A stretch of DNA of 64,000 bases. Source: UBA5072 sp041737175 (lineage in GTDB: Bacteria; Bacteroidota; Bacteroidia; Bacteroidales; UBA10428). The DNA lies in contig JBGSSF010000004.1 of NCBI GenBank assembly GCA_041737175.1, positions 142,462 through 206,461 on the forward strand. Reading direction: 5' to 3'. Shown one piece after another: positions 26,911 through 36,329 of this stretch. The position numbers were made by a program, and so were the translations under genes. Every line of letters begins with the position of its first letter. Position 1 is the first letter of the stretch. Under the pieces are notes generated by a model. The model was not told the origin of the DNA. It worked only from the letters and a program-made list of their open reading frames with translations, and did no database searches.

Positions 26911-27632
26911 AGGGATTTCTTTAGTGTAATTTTGAGAACACCGTTGGCACCGCGCATACCATATTCAGCTGCAGAAGCATCATCAATAAACTCTATTTTA
27001 ACCACTTCAATCGGGGAGATATAGGATATATCGGAGACGATCATTCCGTCAACAACGTACAGAACCTGTTGAGACAAGTAGAATGACGTGGTTTTGGTGG
27101 TATGCACCTCTGTGCCGACTATTTTCAGGGTAGAAAATTCACTTTGAATGATTTCGTATATCGAAGTGTAATTCCTGTAATCTCTTTGTCCCTTATTGTG
27201 ATATCTACTCAGGGCATTTTCCAGGGCTCGTTCAGAGATGTGGTTGTTTTCCACAGCATCATCGAAGCTGTTTTCGGTGAATGCATACTTCAGGTTGATG
27301 TATATCTGTTTGAATTTTTTTAACCGGACTTTCCGTTCCAGAAAACCGGCTGCGGTGAAAATGATGATATCCCTACCGGCACAATCAAGATTGAATCGGC
27401 CAAAGGAATCGGATTTTGCTGTATTGCCTGTTTCCAGGGACCTGACGGTAACGTTATTGAGCGGAATCTTATCAAAGGCGGTAATTACTCCCTTTATGTT
27501 CAGCATGGATTGCCATGAGTGGATTCCTGTAAAGGATATGGGCGTACCGGGTTTCTGCTGATCAACCGAAATATTTACCGGATAGGCTGAAAAACTCAAA
27601 TACAACAAGAATATGTTAACAAAACCGCTCAT
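26907..27632 (-). CDS. Stand-alone carboxypeptidase-regulatory plus TonB-plug protein without a barrel
   Basis: The 241-residue protein starts with a hydrophobic signal-like segment and has a CarboxypepD_reg-like beta sandwich (about 45-110; VKGV-like IKGVITAFDKIPLNNVTV, DSFGRFNLDC, IIFTAAGF). A TonB-dependent-receptor plug-like domain follows (about 150-240; YTSIYEIIQSEF, QQVLYVVDGMIV, IEVVKIEFIDDASAAEYGMRGANGVLKITLK). The LYVVDG and YGxRGANGVL segments are exactly what SusC plugs carry, but the roughly 700-residue barrel is absent and the protein ends cleanly. Its start is 32 bp after the apiosidase-like gene and its stop overlaps the GH28-like start. It may modulate a SusC complex or act as a periplasmic binding adaptor; the function is not known. 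Confidence 0.7.
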   Translation of the reverse strand: MSGFVNIFLLYLSFSAYPVNISVDQQKPGTPISFTGIHSWQSMLNIKGVITAFDKIPLNNVTVRSLETGNTAKSDSFGRFNLDCAGRDIIIFTAAGFLERKVRLKKFKQIYINLKYAFTENSFDDAVENNHISERALENALSRYHNKGQRDYRNYTSIYEIIQSEFSTLKIVGTEVHTTKTTSFYLSQQVLYVVDGMIVSDISYISPIEVVKIEFIDDASAAEYGMRGANGVLKITLKKSL

Positions 27633-27664
27633 AGCATCTCATTTTTTTAAGATTCACCCGGTTA

Positions 27665-29347
27665 TCAATCCCGGGCAACATGTAATACCCAATCCTTGAA
27701 TCTTACTACACCCGGGTAATCCTCGGGACATTTTATTTCAACAATCTTTCCGCTCTTGCAAGTATAGGATTGGAGTGTTTTACTATTCACGAGGTCGGTC
27801 CATGTGCAGGTGAACTCATCTGATTCCGGATACCCGGTCAGGTCAAGCTTTACCGATCCCCCATATCGCAGAAAGAACAGGTATTCACGACCCGGATCAG
27901 CCAGACAATATTGTGACGGATTTTCCGATACCAGTTCCGGGTGGGGTTCAAGCTTCCACCATTCCAATGTTCTCAGCAATTTACCCATAAATCCAACCGA
28001 GACAGCACCCGGATACAGCATGGTATTGGTGGCCAGATTGGTGTCCATGGGCCAGGCACCGACCTCTGTTGGCCGCTCGGGCAGATGCGCCCGCCAGGCA
28101 TGCCCGCCGCCATAAGTATGTCCTGCAGCACCCGACATTACCGCGGACCAGGCAGCAAAACGAATGTCCATGGCAGAAGGATTTCCCTCAATGAATTCGT
28201 ACCAGGGCTCGGTTACCACGACCGGCTTGGCAGGTTGCATGGAATATGCCCTGTGTATTATTTCAGGTATGAACTCGTTGCACCACCTTGCATGACCGCA
28301 CTGACTCTGATTGTAGTCGAGCCAGGGCTGGTCATGAATTGCCTCCGCTGTTGACCATTGTGGTGCTTCAGCGCCACCGTCCCACATGGGAGGGGTAGGG
28401 TGTACCCCGACAATCCGCTCATAGGGATCCTCGGATTTAACCAGTTCCCCCAGACTGTTCCAGAAATCCAGCGGGAATCCCCCGTAATTGTTCATATTGT
28501 ATTCCCCTGCCAGCACCCATATCACATTGTAAGCTTGAAGCCGGTGAATGACATATTTCCACCATCTGCGCATGTTCTCCGAACCAATTGTGGCGTCAAT
28601 GTTTTCACGACTCCACCAGGGATGGATCCACATTGTCATCCCTTTTGAATTGGCATAGGCGATCATTTTTTCCACCTTCTGAATCTGCACAATATCAGGA
28701 TGTTGAAAGGAACTGTCGAGTAAGGAACTTTCCTTTCCCCAGCCATTGCCGGCAAAGAACAGCTGGCCGATATTATAACCCTGGCCGGCCCTTGTATCCA
28801 CAAGATTTTTGATCGACTCGTAATGAATGTTCCGGTTGGTCCAGTCCCACCACGTATCAGCAATCCATAAGCAAGGTGTCCCGTCACTGTAAGTGAAATA
28901 CCTCCCCGGACGGGCTCCCGATCGGGTCACTGTTATAAACCCCCGTCTTACCGGGTTTACTTTTTTATCCTCTTCCGACCACCCGGTAACCTTTAATTCT
29001 CCCTTTCGGCCTGCCAGTCTTTTATCTTTTGAAAAGGTTTCATACTTCCAGGTTCCGCTCAGGGGAGGGGCAAACCGTATCTTCCATATTCCGTCACCAT
29101 CCCAGAAACCGGGAACAGTAATTGTTTTTCCTTCGGCCTCTCCTGAAATACCTGAAAACCGGGCATTCAGATAAGCATCTTCGTTTTCCCCAAAATAATC
29201 GACATATGGATTTTGTGATAATGAGGATGATGTATAGGATGTTTCAAATACTTCCCAAGTTCTTATATTCACCGGCTGGGCTGAGATCATTACAGTGATG
29301 ATCAAAAAGCCGAAGAGCAAGGTGAAGAGTCTTTTTTTATTTTTCAT
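27665..29347 (-). CDS. Secreted DUF5060 + apiosidase-like (DUF4038/GH140-type) glycoside hydrolase (paralogue 3)
   Basis: The 560-residue protein has a signal peptide (about 1-23), DUF5060 (about 30-125; WEVFETSYTSSS, GFWDGDGIWKIRFAPP, GTWKYETFS), a TIM barrel (about 150-450; YSDGTPCLWIADTWWDWTN) and a C-terminal collagenase-associated beta domain (CLADPGREYLFFLRYGG). The candidate acids are in VLAGEYN and VVVTEPWYE. The C-terminal domain and the SDGTP-to-DTWWD region are closer to GH140 apiosidases than the two plus-strand paralogues are. Apiosidase activity on apiose side chains is therefore a good but untested proposal. It shares the transcript with the GH-SGNH fusion (58 bp) and the orphan plug (32 bp). 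Confidence 0.8.
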   Translation of the reverse strand: MKNKKRLFTLLFGFLIITVMISAQPVNIRTWEVFETSYTSSSLSQNPYVDYFGENEDAYLNARFSGISGEAEGKTITVPGFWDGDGIWKIRFAPPLSGTWKYETFSKDKRLAGRKGELKVTGWSEEDKKVNPVRRGFITVTRSGARPGRYFTYSDGTPCLWIADTWWDWTNRNIHYESIKNLVDTRAGQGYNIGQLFFAGNGWGKESSLLDSSFQHPDIVQIQKVEKMIAYANSKGMTMWIHPWWSRENIDATIGSENMRRWWKYVIHRLQAYNVIWVLAGEYNMNNYGGFPLDFWNSLGELVKSEDPYERIVGVHPTPPMWDGGAEAPQWSTAEAIHDQPWLDYNQSQCGHARWCNEFIPEIIHRAYSMQPAKPVVVTEPWYEFIEGNPSAMDIRFAAWSAVMSGAAGHTYGGGHAWRAHLPERPTEVGAWPMDTNLATNTMLYPGAVSVGFMGKLLRTLEWWKLEPHPELVSENPSQYCLADPGREYLFFLRYGGSVKLDLTGYPESDEFTCTWTDLVNSKTLQSYTCKSGKIVEIKCPEDYPGVVRFKDWVLHVARD

Positions 29348-29405
29348 GCTGCTAGAGTTTATGATGAACCCGATGTCTTAAATTCTTCATTCTTTACAAG
29401 TTAAT

Positions 29406-31988
29406 TCACCTAATCCAATAGGGTCTGTAAACGGTAACCGACTGTACTTGGGGTCGATCTCCCCCGGAGCAGATTAGTTTCAGTGTATGGGCAGTGTTCG
29501 GTATTCCCTGGAAAAGTGTGAACGTTCCGCTTTTCCCTGCCGGCAGGGTAGGTAAAGTATCGCAGCTTATGCTGTATGTGCGCCACCTGATCCGGTCGCC
29601 TGAATTTACTCTCGCCCCAGTAATCCGATAAGATCGTTTCAGGTGCCAGTCACCTCCCTCTTCCGCATCACCGGGTTCAATGATCACCCGGCCCGACCGG
29701 GATTCAAACCGGCTGACCGATGTACCCGATCCTTCTTCCCCAGTCAGGGTACCGCGTATTTCAAAACTAAAAGTATCATAAGGTATCTCAGCCCGGGTAA
29801 AAGTACATTGCCATTGTTCATTCAGCCAGGGTTTGGCATGCCTGACCCTGATCATACCCGGAAGTTCCCAGGGCCATTTCCTTCCGGTGGAATCAACCGG
29901 CCTGCTCATATAAAACGTACCGGAGTATGCCGATGGAGGAAGCCCATCGATCAATACCCGGCAAAAACCCGACTGGAAGGAATCCAGTACAACATCCACC
30001 CGGTTGCCTGTAAAAGCGAGTTTCAACGTATCGCCTTCCCAGTGGGTGACGCCGGGGAAGGCTGTTTTGGTTACAAGACCAAAGGGATCACCCACAGCCC
30101 TTACCCTTGTTTTGAAATACGAACCCACCAGGCCCGCCATTACCAGGTTGCCATAATCGTTTAGGTGAACCTCATCACTGAGAAGCATACCGGGTTTTAT
30201 CCGGTTATCTTCGAGAAACCGTTTCCAGGCATGGCGGATCTGAATGACATCGCATTTGTACTTTTCTGCCAATGCAGGCAGGATATGGTATGACATGGTA
30301 TCACTCCATGCATGCGGTCCGGTATAATGATCTGTCATTATGGCCACTTCGGCGGTGGTCCGGCTTCTGATTGTATACAATACAGAATCATAATAAACCG
30401 GATCGCCAAATATATGGAGCAATACCAAATCGGGATAGTATGAAGCCACATCCATTTCAACGGTTTTATACAGGATCTGGGAGGCAAAACCGCCGATTGA
30501 ACGGTTCTCCATGCGGAGAATGGTATGGGGAAATTCAGCGGTCAGATGATCTCTTACGCTCAACCACCAATCCTGTTCGCTGATTGACTGACCATAAACA
30601 AGGATCTTAATCGTATCGCCTGGGTCAGATGTGCTGCTTTGAAGTCTGTGCAAAGTGCGTGAGGTGTTTTGCCCGATATCTGAAGTATCGGTAAGGACGG
30701 TCGAGACAAAAAAGGGCAGGTTTACCGAGGTGAAGTGTCCCTTTCCGTCGATCGCATAGGCAAACAGGCGATAAGGACCAGCCTGCCGGGGTGCCTCAAA
30801 TTCAATCTCCCTTTGGTTTAGGTTTTCAAATCCGGGTAAAGGTTCCGGCTCAATTTCACCCTGGCCCGCATAGGCCGCATAAACAGCCTCAGGCCTGATT
30901 TCCCAGCGAAAGGAAAGCGGGTCATTGTCGGGATCAATCACAAATACCTGTGCGGTTATTGTTGAGCCCGGCTGAACCACAACAGGCTCTGGAGAAAGAA
31001 AATTGCCAATTTGCATTGAATCGGCAACCGGCGCCGCATTATCAGGCTGCCGGCCGGACCAGAGCTCTTTCATCAAACCGACAAGCGGGGTTTCCAATCC
31101 GGTTTTATCAAAAAGGCAAAACCAGGTGTGGGTGGTTTCCTGCTTTTCACCCGACCAGTAAAACACATACGATCCGATGCATTGTGTGTTTTCCGGACTG
31201 GTGGTGCTGAGGTACTTGCTGCGGTATGCATTGAGCTTTTCCCTGGCGGTTTGTTCATATGGCGCCCTCCAGGGAGTTCGGGGTACTTCCCAGTAGCCAT
31301 CGGGTCCCCATTCTGTCACCACATAGGGTTTGGTCCATCCGTATTTCAGCAGTGTATCCTGCAGGGTGAAAATGTCCCCGTAAGAATTGATTCCCAGCAA
31401 ATCCAGATCGGGACATTGCCGGGCAATATCGGTCACTTTATGCATCATGCTTGTGCCAATAACAGTCATCACCGGATGCAGAGAATCGATGGCGTGAATG
31501 TTTTTGGCAGCCGAATTGACCATGTCCCATACCCTGATATCAAAAGGCTCATAGGGCGGAATATAATCCAATTCATTACCAATGGCATACATCAGCACCG
31601 CGGGATGGTCTTTTAAATCATTGACAATAGCCGCTATCCTTTCCTGTTGCTTACGAAGAGCCACAGTATCGTCATAATCCATGCCGTCACGCTCTGCTTT
31701 TACGGGAAGATTAACCAGGGCTGTCAGGCCATGGCTGTTTATTTCATCAAGTTTATCCTTCTGCCATCCGGCCCTTACCGAGTTGGCGCCATAATCACCC
31801 GCCAATTGCAGCCGGGTATGCCCCACCACCCCTTTGATCTGGAATGGTGACCCGTTCCTGAACAGGTCCCACCTGCCCCCATGGGCAGACAATTCAACAG
31901 GAACCGGTTGAGCAAACAGACCTGCCTGAACAAAAAAGTACAAGGATCCGGCCAGCAGATTACGCACTAGTGAAAAGGGACGCATCAT
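29406..31988 (-). CDS. Secreted fusion: TIM-barrel glycosidase plus SGNH/GDSL esterase
   Basis: This 860-residue protein starts with a signal peptide (about 1-26). Residues 35-310 are a GH2/GH5-like TIM barrel: AIGNELDYI has the acid/base Glu139 and VVTEWGPDG the nucleophile Glu226. A PKD/cadherin-like linker follows (about 320-430; VFVIDPDNDPLSFRW). Residues 455-630 form an SGNH hydrolase: Ser468 in VYGQSIS, Gly-Gly in RSIGG, and Asp605/His608 in SDEVHLNDYG. The remaining 230 residues are beta-rich and probably bind carbohydrate. One chain therefore carries both a glycosidase and an acyl esterase, which would act in sequence on an esterified side chain. No exact GH family is assigned. The upstream 8-bp gap holds the end of a gene remnant. 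Confidence 0.78.
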   Translation of the reverse strand: MMRPFSLVRNLLAGSLYFFVQAGLFAQPVPVELSAHGGRWDLFRNGSPFQIKGVVGHTRLQLAGDYGANSVRAGWQKDKLDEINSHGLTALVNLPVKAERDGMDYDDTVALRKQQERIAAIVNDLKDHPAVLMYAIGNELDYIPPYEPFDIRVWDMVNSAAKNIHAIDSLHPVMTVIGTSMMHKVTDIARQCPDLDLLGINSYGDIFTLQDTLLKYGWTKPYVVTEWGPDGYWEVPRTPWRAPYEQTAREKLNAYRSKYLSTTSPENTQCIGSYVFYWSGEKQETTHTWFCLFDKTGLETPLVGLMKELWSGRQPDNAAPVADSMQIGNFLSPEPVVVQPGSTITAQVFVIDPDNDPLSFRWEIRPEAVYAAYAGQGEIEPEPLPGFENLNQREIEFEAPRQAGPYRLFAYAIDGKGHFTSVNLPFFVSTVLTDTSDIGQNTSRTLHRLQSSTSDPGDTIKILVYGQSISEQDWWLSVRDHLTAEFPHTILRMENRSIGGFASQILYKTVEMDVASYYPDLVLLHIFGDPVYYDSVLYTIRSRTTAEVAIMTDHYTGPHAWSDTMSYHILPALAEKYKCDVIQIRHAWKRFLEDNRIKPGMLLSDEVHLNDYGNLVMAGLVGSYFKTRVRAVGDPFGLVTKTAFPGVTHWEGDTLKLAFTGNRVDVVLDSFQSGFCRVLIDGLPPSAYSGTFYMSRPVDSTGRKWPWELPGMIRVRHAKPWLNEQWQCTFTRAEIPYDTFSFEIRGTLTGEEGSGTSVSRFESRSGRVIIEPGDAEEGGDWHLKRSYRITGARVNSGDRIRWRTYSISCDTLPTLPAGKSGTFTLFQGIPNTAHTLKLICSGGDRPQVQSVTVYRPYWIR

Positions 31989-31995
31989 GGTTCCG

Positions 31996-32079
31996 CTATT
32001 TTAAAACAGCCACAAATCCGCCTCTGGCTACTGTTTCAACATGCAGTTCTCCGAAGCCCTGAATGTATGCCTGTTTATG
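31996..32079 (-). pseudogene. 3' end of a lost gene, probably a glycosidase
   Basis: An open stretch of 27 codons before a TAG reads IQGFGELHVETVARGG and ends in FVAVLK. Such endings are common at the C-terminus of Bacteroidota glycosidases. A stop precedes it in frame and no start codon is present. It lies in the 138-bp gap between the DoxX-TIM fusion and the GH-SGNH fusion. I read it as the tail of a deleted gene. The only evidence is the protein-like composition of a short stretch. Confidence 0.35.
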
Positions 32080-32126
32080 CTAATTAGACTTGCTCGTATC
32101 ATGGGTTAAGGATTAAAGTATACATA

Positions 32127-33683
32127 TCAGGCATTCCAGGGCCTTTCTCGTTTGAGGTCTTCATTCAAAATGTTGCAGGCAATATTTACATCTTCCACCA
32201 TCTGAAAATCATACATGCCGGCGCAAACAAAATCAGCGCCGTTCTCGAAAGCATACCGGAATCCGTCGGCTGGAAGTATAGATCCTGCCGCCATTACCTT
32301 GAATGCGATGAAAGGCTGGGACAGTGTTTTCATATAGGAGATGGTTTCATCGGGGTTGTAGCAGAACATGTTATCGTGCCACTCGGGATTTTTGGCGGAC
32401 CAATAATTATGGTGGTGCAGGGTCTTCATCCAGAAATCGGGTTGAAAACCTGTATCCACGCATGCTTTGATGGTTTCGATCTTATGGGCGCCGATACCGG
32501 TGAGCAGTCCGTTTTGCCGGATGAAATCCAGCACCTTTGCTATGGCGTCGGGTTTGCCCTCACCCATATAATAATCGGCGGTTTCACCCTGAATATAACA
32601 GGCAACAGCCCCGGTATCGATTGCTTTTTTTACCTTGTCAAGGTACTCATTAAAAGGCATGGGAGAGGCCCCTTTATCATCATAATTCAAACCGGCACAA
32701 TCGGAAATAAACTGGATCTTTCCGATCCCACGCCTCCAGTATTCATCGATCAGAGAACACAAGATCGGGTTGGTCAGCAGGGTATTGATACCGCATTTTT
32801 CAGCCAGCAATAAAGTGGCAAATATCTTTTCCTTTTGATGATAAGCTTTCACCAACTGGGATACATAGATGAGGTCGCGCGAATGTGCCCAGCCTGAAAG
32901 CAGATTACCCCCAAGAATGATCCGGCTGAAGGATTTGTCTTTTATTTTAGCCAGGGGAACCGGTTCCTTCAGTTCTTTAAGGCTGGCAATATTCAGGGTT
33001 TTGGCACTGGCCCCTGTAACAGCATCCACCAGGTTTTTTTCCTCGTAGCTCTCCCATTGCTTTTGTTTGTAAAGTGCAAAGCCAAAGATACCCAGAACCG
33101 GCAGCGAGGATAATCCTCGCAGGAGGGTTCGCCTGTTGACCATGGGAGTAAGATCAACACTGGATTTATCAGACCCCGCTTCATGGTTTTCTGCAAGTAT
33201 TGATTCAGGGGTGCTCATGCGGTTGGATTTCATCAGGTGCGCCAGTCCTAAATATTTGCCGGTTGGGAAAAGAAATAAAACCAGCAAGGCAAAAAACTCA
33301 ACCAGGTTCTTATCCACGACCAGGTAATTGCCTTCCCGGGGAAGTCCAAAATCAAGAGCTGTCAGGGGCGGATTTGCCAGCCAGAAAAGAGCCAGGATTG
33401 CCATTCCGGCAATGGCTGCAATCCGGTCGAAAAAGCCCACGAACAAAGCCAATCCAATGAGTATCAATCCCCAGGTCACCATAAAATCAGCAATTCCCAG
33501 CAAGGCAGCATGGCTGGCAATCCAATGGAAAAAACCGGCAAAGATCCAGTTCGACAGCATGAGAAAATCCGCTGAAGTCCAATCCGGCGTGAAGAGTTTG
33601 GACAATCCCTCAAAAAGGAAATGCCAGCCAATGACAACTCTTAAAATGGTAAGTGCGTAAAGTTTGATGCCTTTCATGGTCAA
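32127..33683 (-). CDS. DoxX membrane domain fused to a periplasmic aldo/keto-reductase-like TIM barrel
   Basis: The 518-residue protein has two parts. Residues 5-150 form a four-helix DoxX domain (ILRVVIGWHFLFEGLSKL, then WGLILIGLALFVGFF). After a charged cytoplasmic loop, NRRTLLRGLSSLPVLGIFG (184-202) is a Tat-like twin-arginine segment and a fifth membrane helix. It is followed by a soluble domain of about 300 residues (230-510) with ILGGNLLSGWAHSRDL, KIQFISDCAG, AVACYIQGETADYY, LLTGIGAHKIE and ADFVCAGMYDFQM. This looks like a TIM barrel of the aldo/keto-reductase or aldolase type. The order predicts an inner-membrane protein with its enzyme domain in the periplasm. DoxX proteins are usually short and partner quinone-linked oxidoreductases, so this fusion might feed electrons from sugar oxidation to quinones; this is inference. 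Confidence 0.72.
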   Translation of the reverse strand: MTMKGIKLYALTILRVVIGWHFLFEGLSKLFTPDWTSADFLMLSNWIFAGFFHWIASHAALLGIADFMVTWGLILIGLALFVGFFDRIAAIAGMAILALFWLANPPLTALDFGLPREGNYLVVDKNLVEFFALLVLFLFPTGKYLGLAHLMKSNRMSTPESILAENHEAGSDKSSVDLTPMVNRRTLLRGLSSLPVLGIFGFALYKQKQWESYEEKNLVDAVTGASAKTLNIASLKELKEPVPLAKIKDKSFSRIILGGNLLSGWAHSRDLIYVSQLVKAYHQKEKIFATLLLAEKCGINTLLTNPILCSLIDEYWRRGIGKIQFISDCAGLNYDDKGASPMPFNEYLDKVKKAIDTGAVACYIQGETADYYMGEGKPDAIAKVLDFIRQNGLLTGIGAHKIETIKACVDTGFQPDFWMKTLHHHNYWSAKNPEWHDNMFCYNPDETISYMKTLSQPFIAFKVMAAGSILPADGFRYAFENGADFVCAGMYDFQMVEDVNIACNILNEDLKRERPWNA

Positions 33684-33695
33684 TACTGTTAGGTG

Positions 33696-36266
33696 CTATT
33701 TATATCGGAGTATTACATTCTGAATTTGAGGAAGGGTAAGCTCGAAATCAGCATAGGATGAATCTTCAATCCGTGAGGTTGTAAAAACAACCGGCTGGCC
33801 GTTTGATGCTATGGAAACAATCCCTGAATTATCTGCAGGCAGGAGGATGTGGTTTTTTACGGATTGTCCGCTGCCGGTCAAGGTTACCCTGATTTCTTTC
33901 AAGGCCGAATGGTGTTGGTACCTGTAAGCGACATACCCGTCAGATGCAGCGAACCGGATTGCAACATTCACGGAATCGATCCCGGCCGAAATCCAGCGGG
34001 GTGAAAGGGCCACCTTATCAAAGGCCAGTCCTTCATTTTTTACACCGGCCAGTCCTTCCACCAACGCAGCCATGGCGTTTGCTGCAGCCCAGTTGTCGGG
34101 TCCGCCGAATGATTCCAGTCGTGGTTTTATATAATGCTCCCGGTCGGCCAGGCTAATGCCGATCACCGTATAAACCCCGCCTTCAATGGGTGCATGAAAA
34201 ATAAGTTTCTCAATCTTTTTCATGGGTTCAGGATTATCAATGGCTGCCCAGCATACGCCAACCCTTGTACTTACAGGGTTTGGACCTGACCAGGCAACAC
34301 CTGCCCTCTCATTATCGAGACTTGAGAACCACCAGTTGGTAACATCCTTGAATTTTATTATGTTCCGGGAAACTTCAGTTCCGTCAGCATAGTGAAAGGT
34401 AATGGCACCCGCGAAATCGCTGGGGGTATTATCAGACGAAGAATGCAGAAGATATACTGCAGGTGCGAAATCGTCTACAGGAACTTCAGCAGAACGCGGG
34501 AAGCCGGCGTCATAAGACAATGCTATTGCCGACCTCCGGTTGTGGGTGGCAGGATCCAGTACATTGAACCGGATGCCTTTAAAAACCTGTTCTCCTGTGG
34601 GAAGACCTCTCATGTCATTGCCCGGCCTGTCGGCATTCATCCATCTTAAAGCCCCGTTTCCCCCCTTGTCCCAAAGGTCCATATTGGCCTGGGCCGAGAT
34701 ATCCACCGTTCTGAAAACGGGAGCGGGAGGGGGAGCGGGTATTGAGCCCGTATATGCAAACCAAAGCCTGTTCCCTCCTTTTTTCACAAGTTCCAGAGCA
34801 CGCAACATCACATCCGACGCATAATCCTCATAGCCATTCTCATAGGCTCCCCTGGCAATTTCTCCGATGGCATGCCCTGCCACTCCTCCGTTCATGTATT
34901 GCCATTTTGCATCATGCATTCCAAAGCCCTTTTCAAACGGAGGATATATGGCATACCATTCACCGGGCGAGTTTTCAGGAAGCCTCTTTCGAAGGTCAAT
35001 GTATGTATTGAGTATGGCGACATTCATCTCATGGGGAAGCCCGCGATTAAGCGAATACATGTTTCCCTGCGCTATCTGCGATTTTTCATCAACTCCCAGG
35101 TTTCGTTTCACGGAAGGATCTTCATCTATGAAATGCGTAAAATATTTCCCGTTCCAAGACAGGGCAATAATCTTTTCCAGGATTTCCCGGGCGCGCTTAC
35201 GGTATTTTTCGGCATTTTCCTTTTGCCCTGCAAAAGCAAGCATCTCAGCCAGCTGGTTGCAGGCATCATAATAGCCGGTATTATCTCCGAAAAAAATTCC
35301 GAATTTAGTCTTTCCGGGAACAACCACCATGGTCGGACTGAGAGGCGCTTCAGGCGTGTATTCATCATCCACCTGGAAATCCCATGAATCGATGCAATAG
35401 GGTCTTTTCAGGAGTTGAAACCTCTTCGACCATTTCAGGGTGTCGGTAACGCAGTAATCGAGAGCCCGCATGGCGGCGTTCAGGTTCGCCTGCATCCAGG
35501 CATTATCACCACTTGCTTTCCAGTGTGTATACATCATATTCACATAGTTGTATTCCACATGGTTTTCTGCCGGTTGCCGCACAAACCAAGCTCCATTGCC
35601 ATGATTAAAATAACCCAGGAAGGAATAAGCGGTTTCATAGTAATGATAATCATCTTTGTCGGGTTGCACAAAGCTCCAGATCATGCCATCCGGTTGCTGG
35701 TTTTCACGCAGGAGATCCGTAAGGTCTTTGCTGAATGGACTGAAATACTGCATGCCTTTTGCGGTATTGGCGTTATCAAGCACCCAATTTACAAAATACC
35801 TGTATATTTTTCCATTCCAAGTGACTTCTTCAACCCCGTCGGGATTGTAAACCAGCATTCCCTTGTAGAACAACCTGAACATATCACCAGCCTTGCCACC
35901 ATCATCAATCTGGGTTTCAGCGTTTACTGAGAATTTCACCGAATCAATGACTTTATTCTTTTTATCGGACAGGATGATGGTATGCTGTCCCGTTTTTCCT
36001 GCAATTGTTACAGTCATCCTATTGGTCGCTGCGGCCCGGCAATACACTCTTCCAGCAGCATCCTTGATAACTATGGTGCCGGGTGTCGTGCATACTATTT
36101 CAACCCGGTCGAGTGGTTTGACTGTTCCTACAGGATTCAGCACCTGAATGATGCCCGGTTCCTGTGCATGCATCAGGGAAGTTGTGCTAAATCCCAGGAT
36201 CAGATGCGTAAGGCATAACGCAATGGATAATCTTCCCGTAAGACTTTTAATAAATAAATGTATCAT
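33696..36266 (-). CDS. Secreted (alpha/alpha)6-barrel glycosidase-like protein
   Basis: This 856-residue protein has a signal peptide (about 1-34), an N-terminal beta domain (about 38-115), an (alpha/alpha)6 barrel (about 130-540; LLRENQQPDGMIWSFVQPD, YHYYETAYSFLGYF, YCIDSWDFQVDDEYTPEAP, FFGDNTGYYDACNQLAEMLAF, YMNGGVAGHAIGEIARGAYENG) and C-terminal beta domains. Acidic residues in DSWDFQVDDEYTPE and GDNTGYYDACN are the best active-site candidates. The family is probably a six-hairpin glycosidase, but I cannot name a GH number or substrate. It lies 13 bp downstream of nothing essential in reading order: the DoxX fusion follows it in the transcript, and the MFS/SpeE-like gene precedes it by 63 bp. 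Confidence 0.6.
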   Translation of the reverse strand: MIHLFIKSLTGRLSIALCLTHLILGFSTTSLMHAQEPGIIQVLNPVGTVKPLDRVEIVCTTPGTIVIKDAAGRVYCRAAATNRMTVTIAGKTGQHTIILSDKKNKVIDSVKFSVNAETQIDDGGKAGDMFRLFYKGMLVYNPDGVEEVTWNGKIYRYFVNWVLDNANTAKGMQYFSPFSKDLTDLLRENQQPDGMIWSFVQPDKDDYHYYETAYSFLGYFNHGNGAWFVRQPAENHVEYNYVNMMYTHWKASGDNAWMQANLNAAMRALDYCVTDTLKWSKRFQLLKRPYCIDSWDFQVDDEYTPEAPLSPTMVVVPGKTKFGIFFGDNTGYYDACNQLAEMLAFAGQKENAEKYRKRAREILEKIIALSWNGKYFTHFIDEDPSVKRNLGVDEKSQIAQGNMYSLNRGLPHEMNVAILNTYIDLRKRLPENSPGEWYAIYPPFEKGFGMHDAKWQYMNGGVAGHAIGEIARGAYENGYEDYASDVMLRALELVKKGGNRLWFAYTGSIPAPPPAPVFRTVDISAQANMDLWDKGGNGALRWMNADRPGNDMRGLPTGEQVFKGIRFNVLDPATHNRRSAIALSYDAGFPRSAEVPVDDFAPAVYLLHSSSDNTPSDFAGAITFHYADGTEVSRNIIKFKDVTNWWFSSLDNERAGVAWSGPNPVSTRVGVCWAAIDNPEPMKKIEKLIFHAPIEGGVYTVIGISLADREHYIKPRLESFGGPDNWAAANAMAALVEGLAGVKNEGLAFDKVALSPRWISAGIDSVNVAIRFAASDGYVAYRYQHHSALKEIRVTLTGSGQSVKNHILLPADNSGIVSIASNGQPVVFTTSRIEDSSYADFELTLPQIQNVILRYK

Positions 36267-36329
36267 ACGATTATGTATATTAATATTATGTAAGGTTAAT
36301 TCTTACGAACCAGCAATAATCGCTGGCTA

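Noticed and set aside
28358..28812. Plus-strand open frames opposite the apiosidase-like and esterase genes
   Set aside because: They are antisense shadows of strongly supported genes, with no domains.
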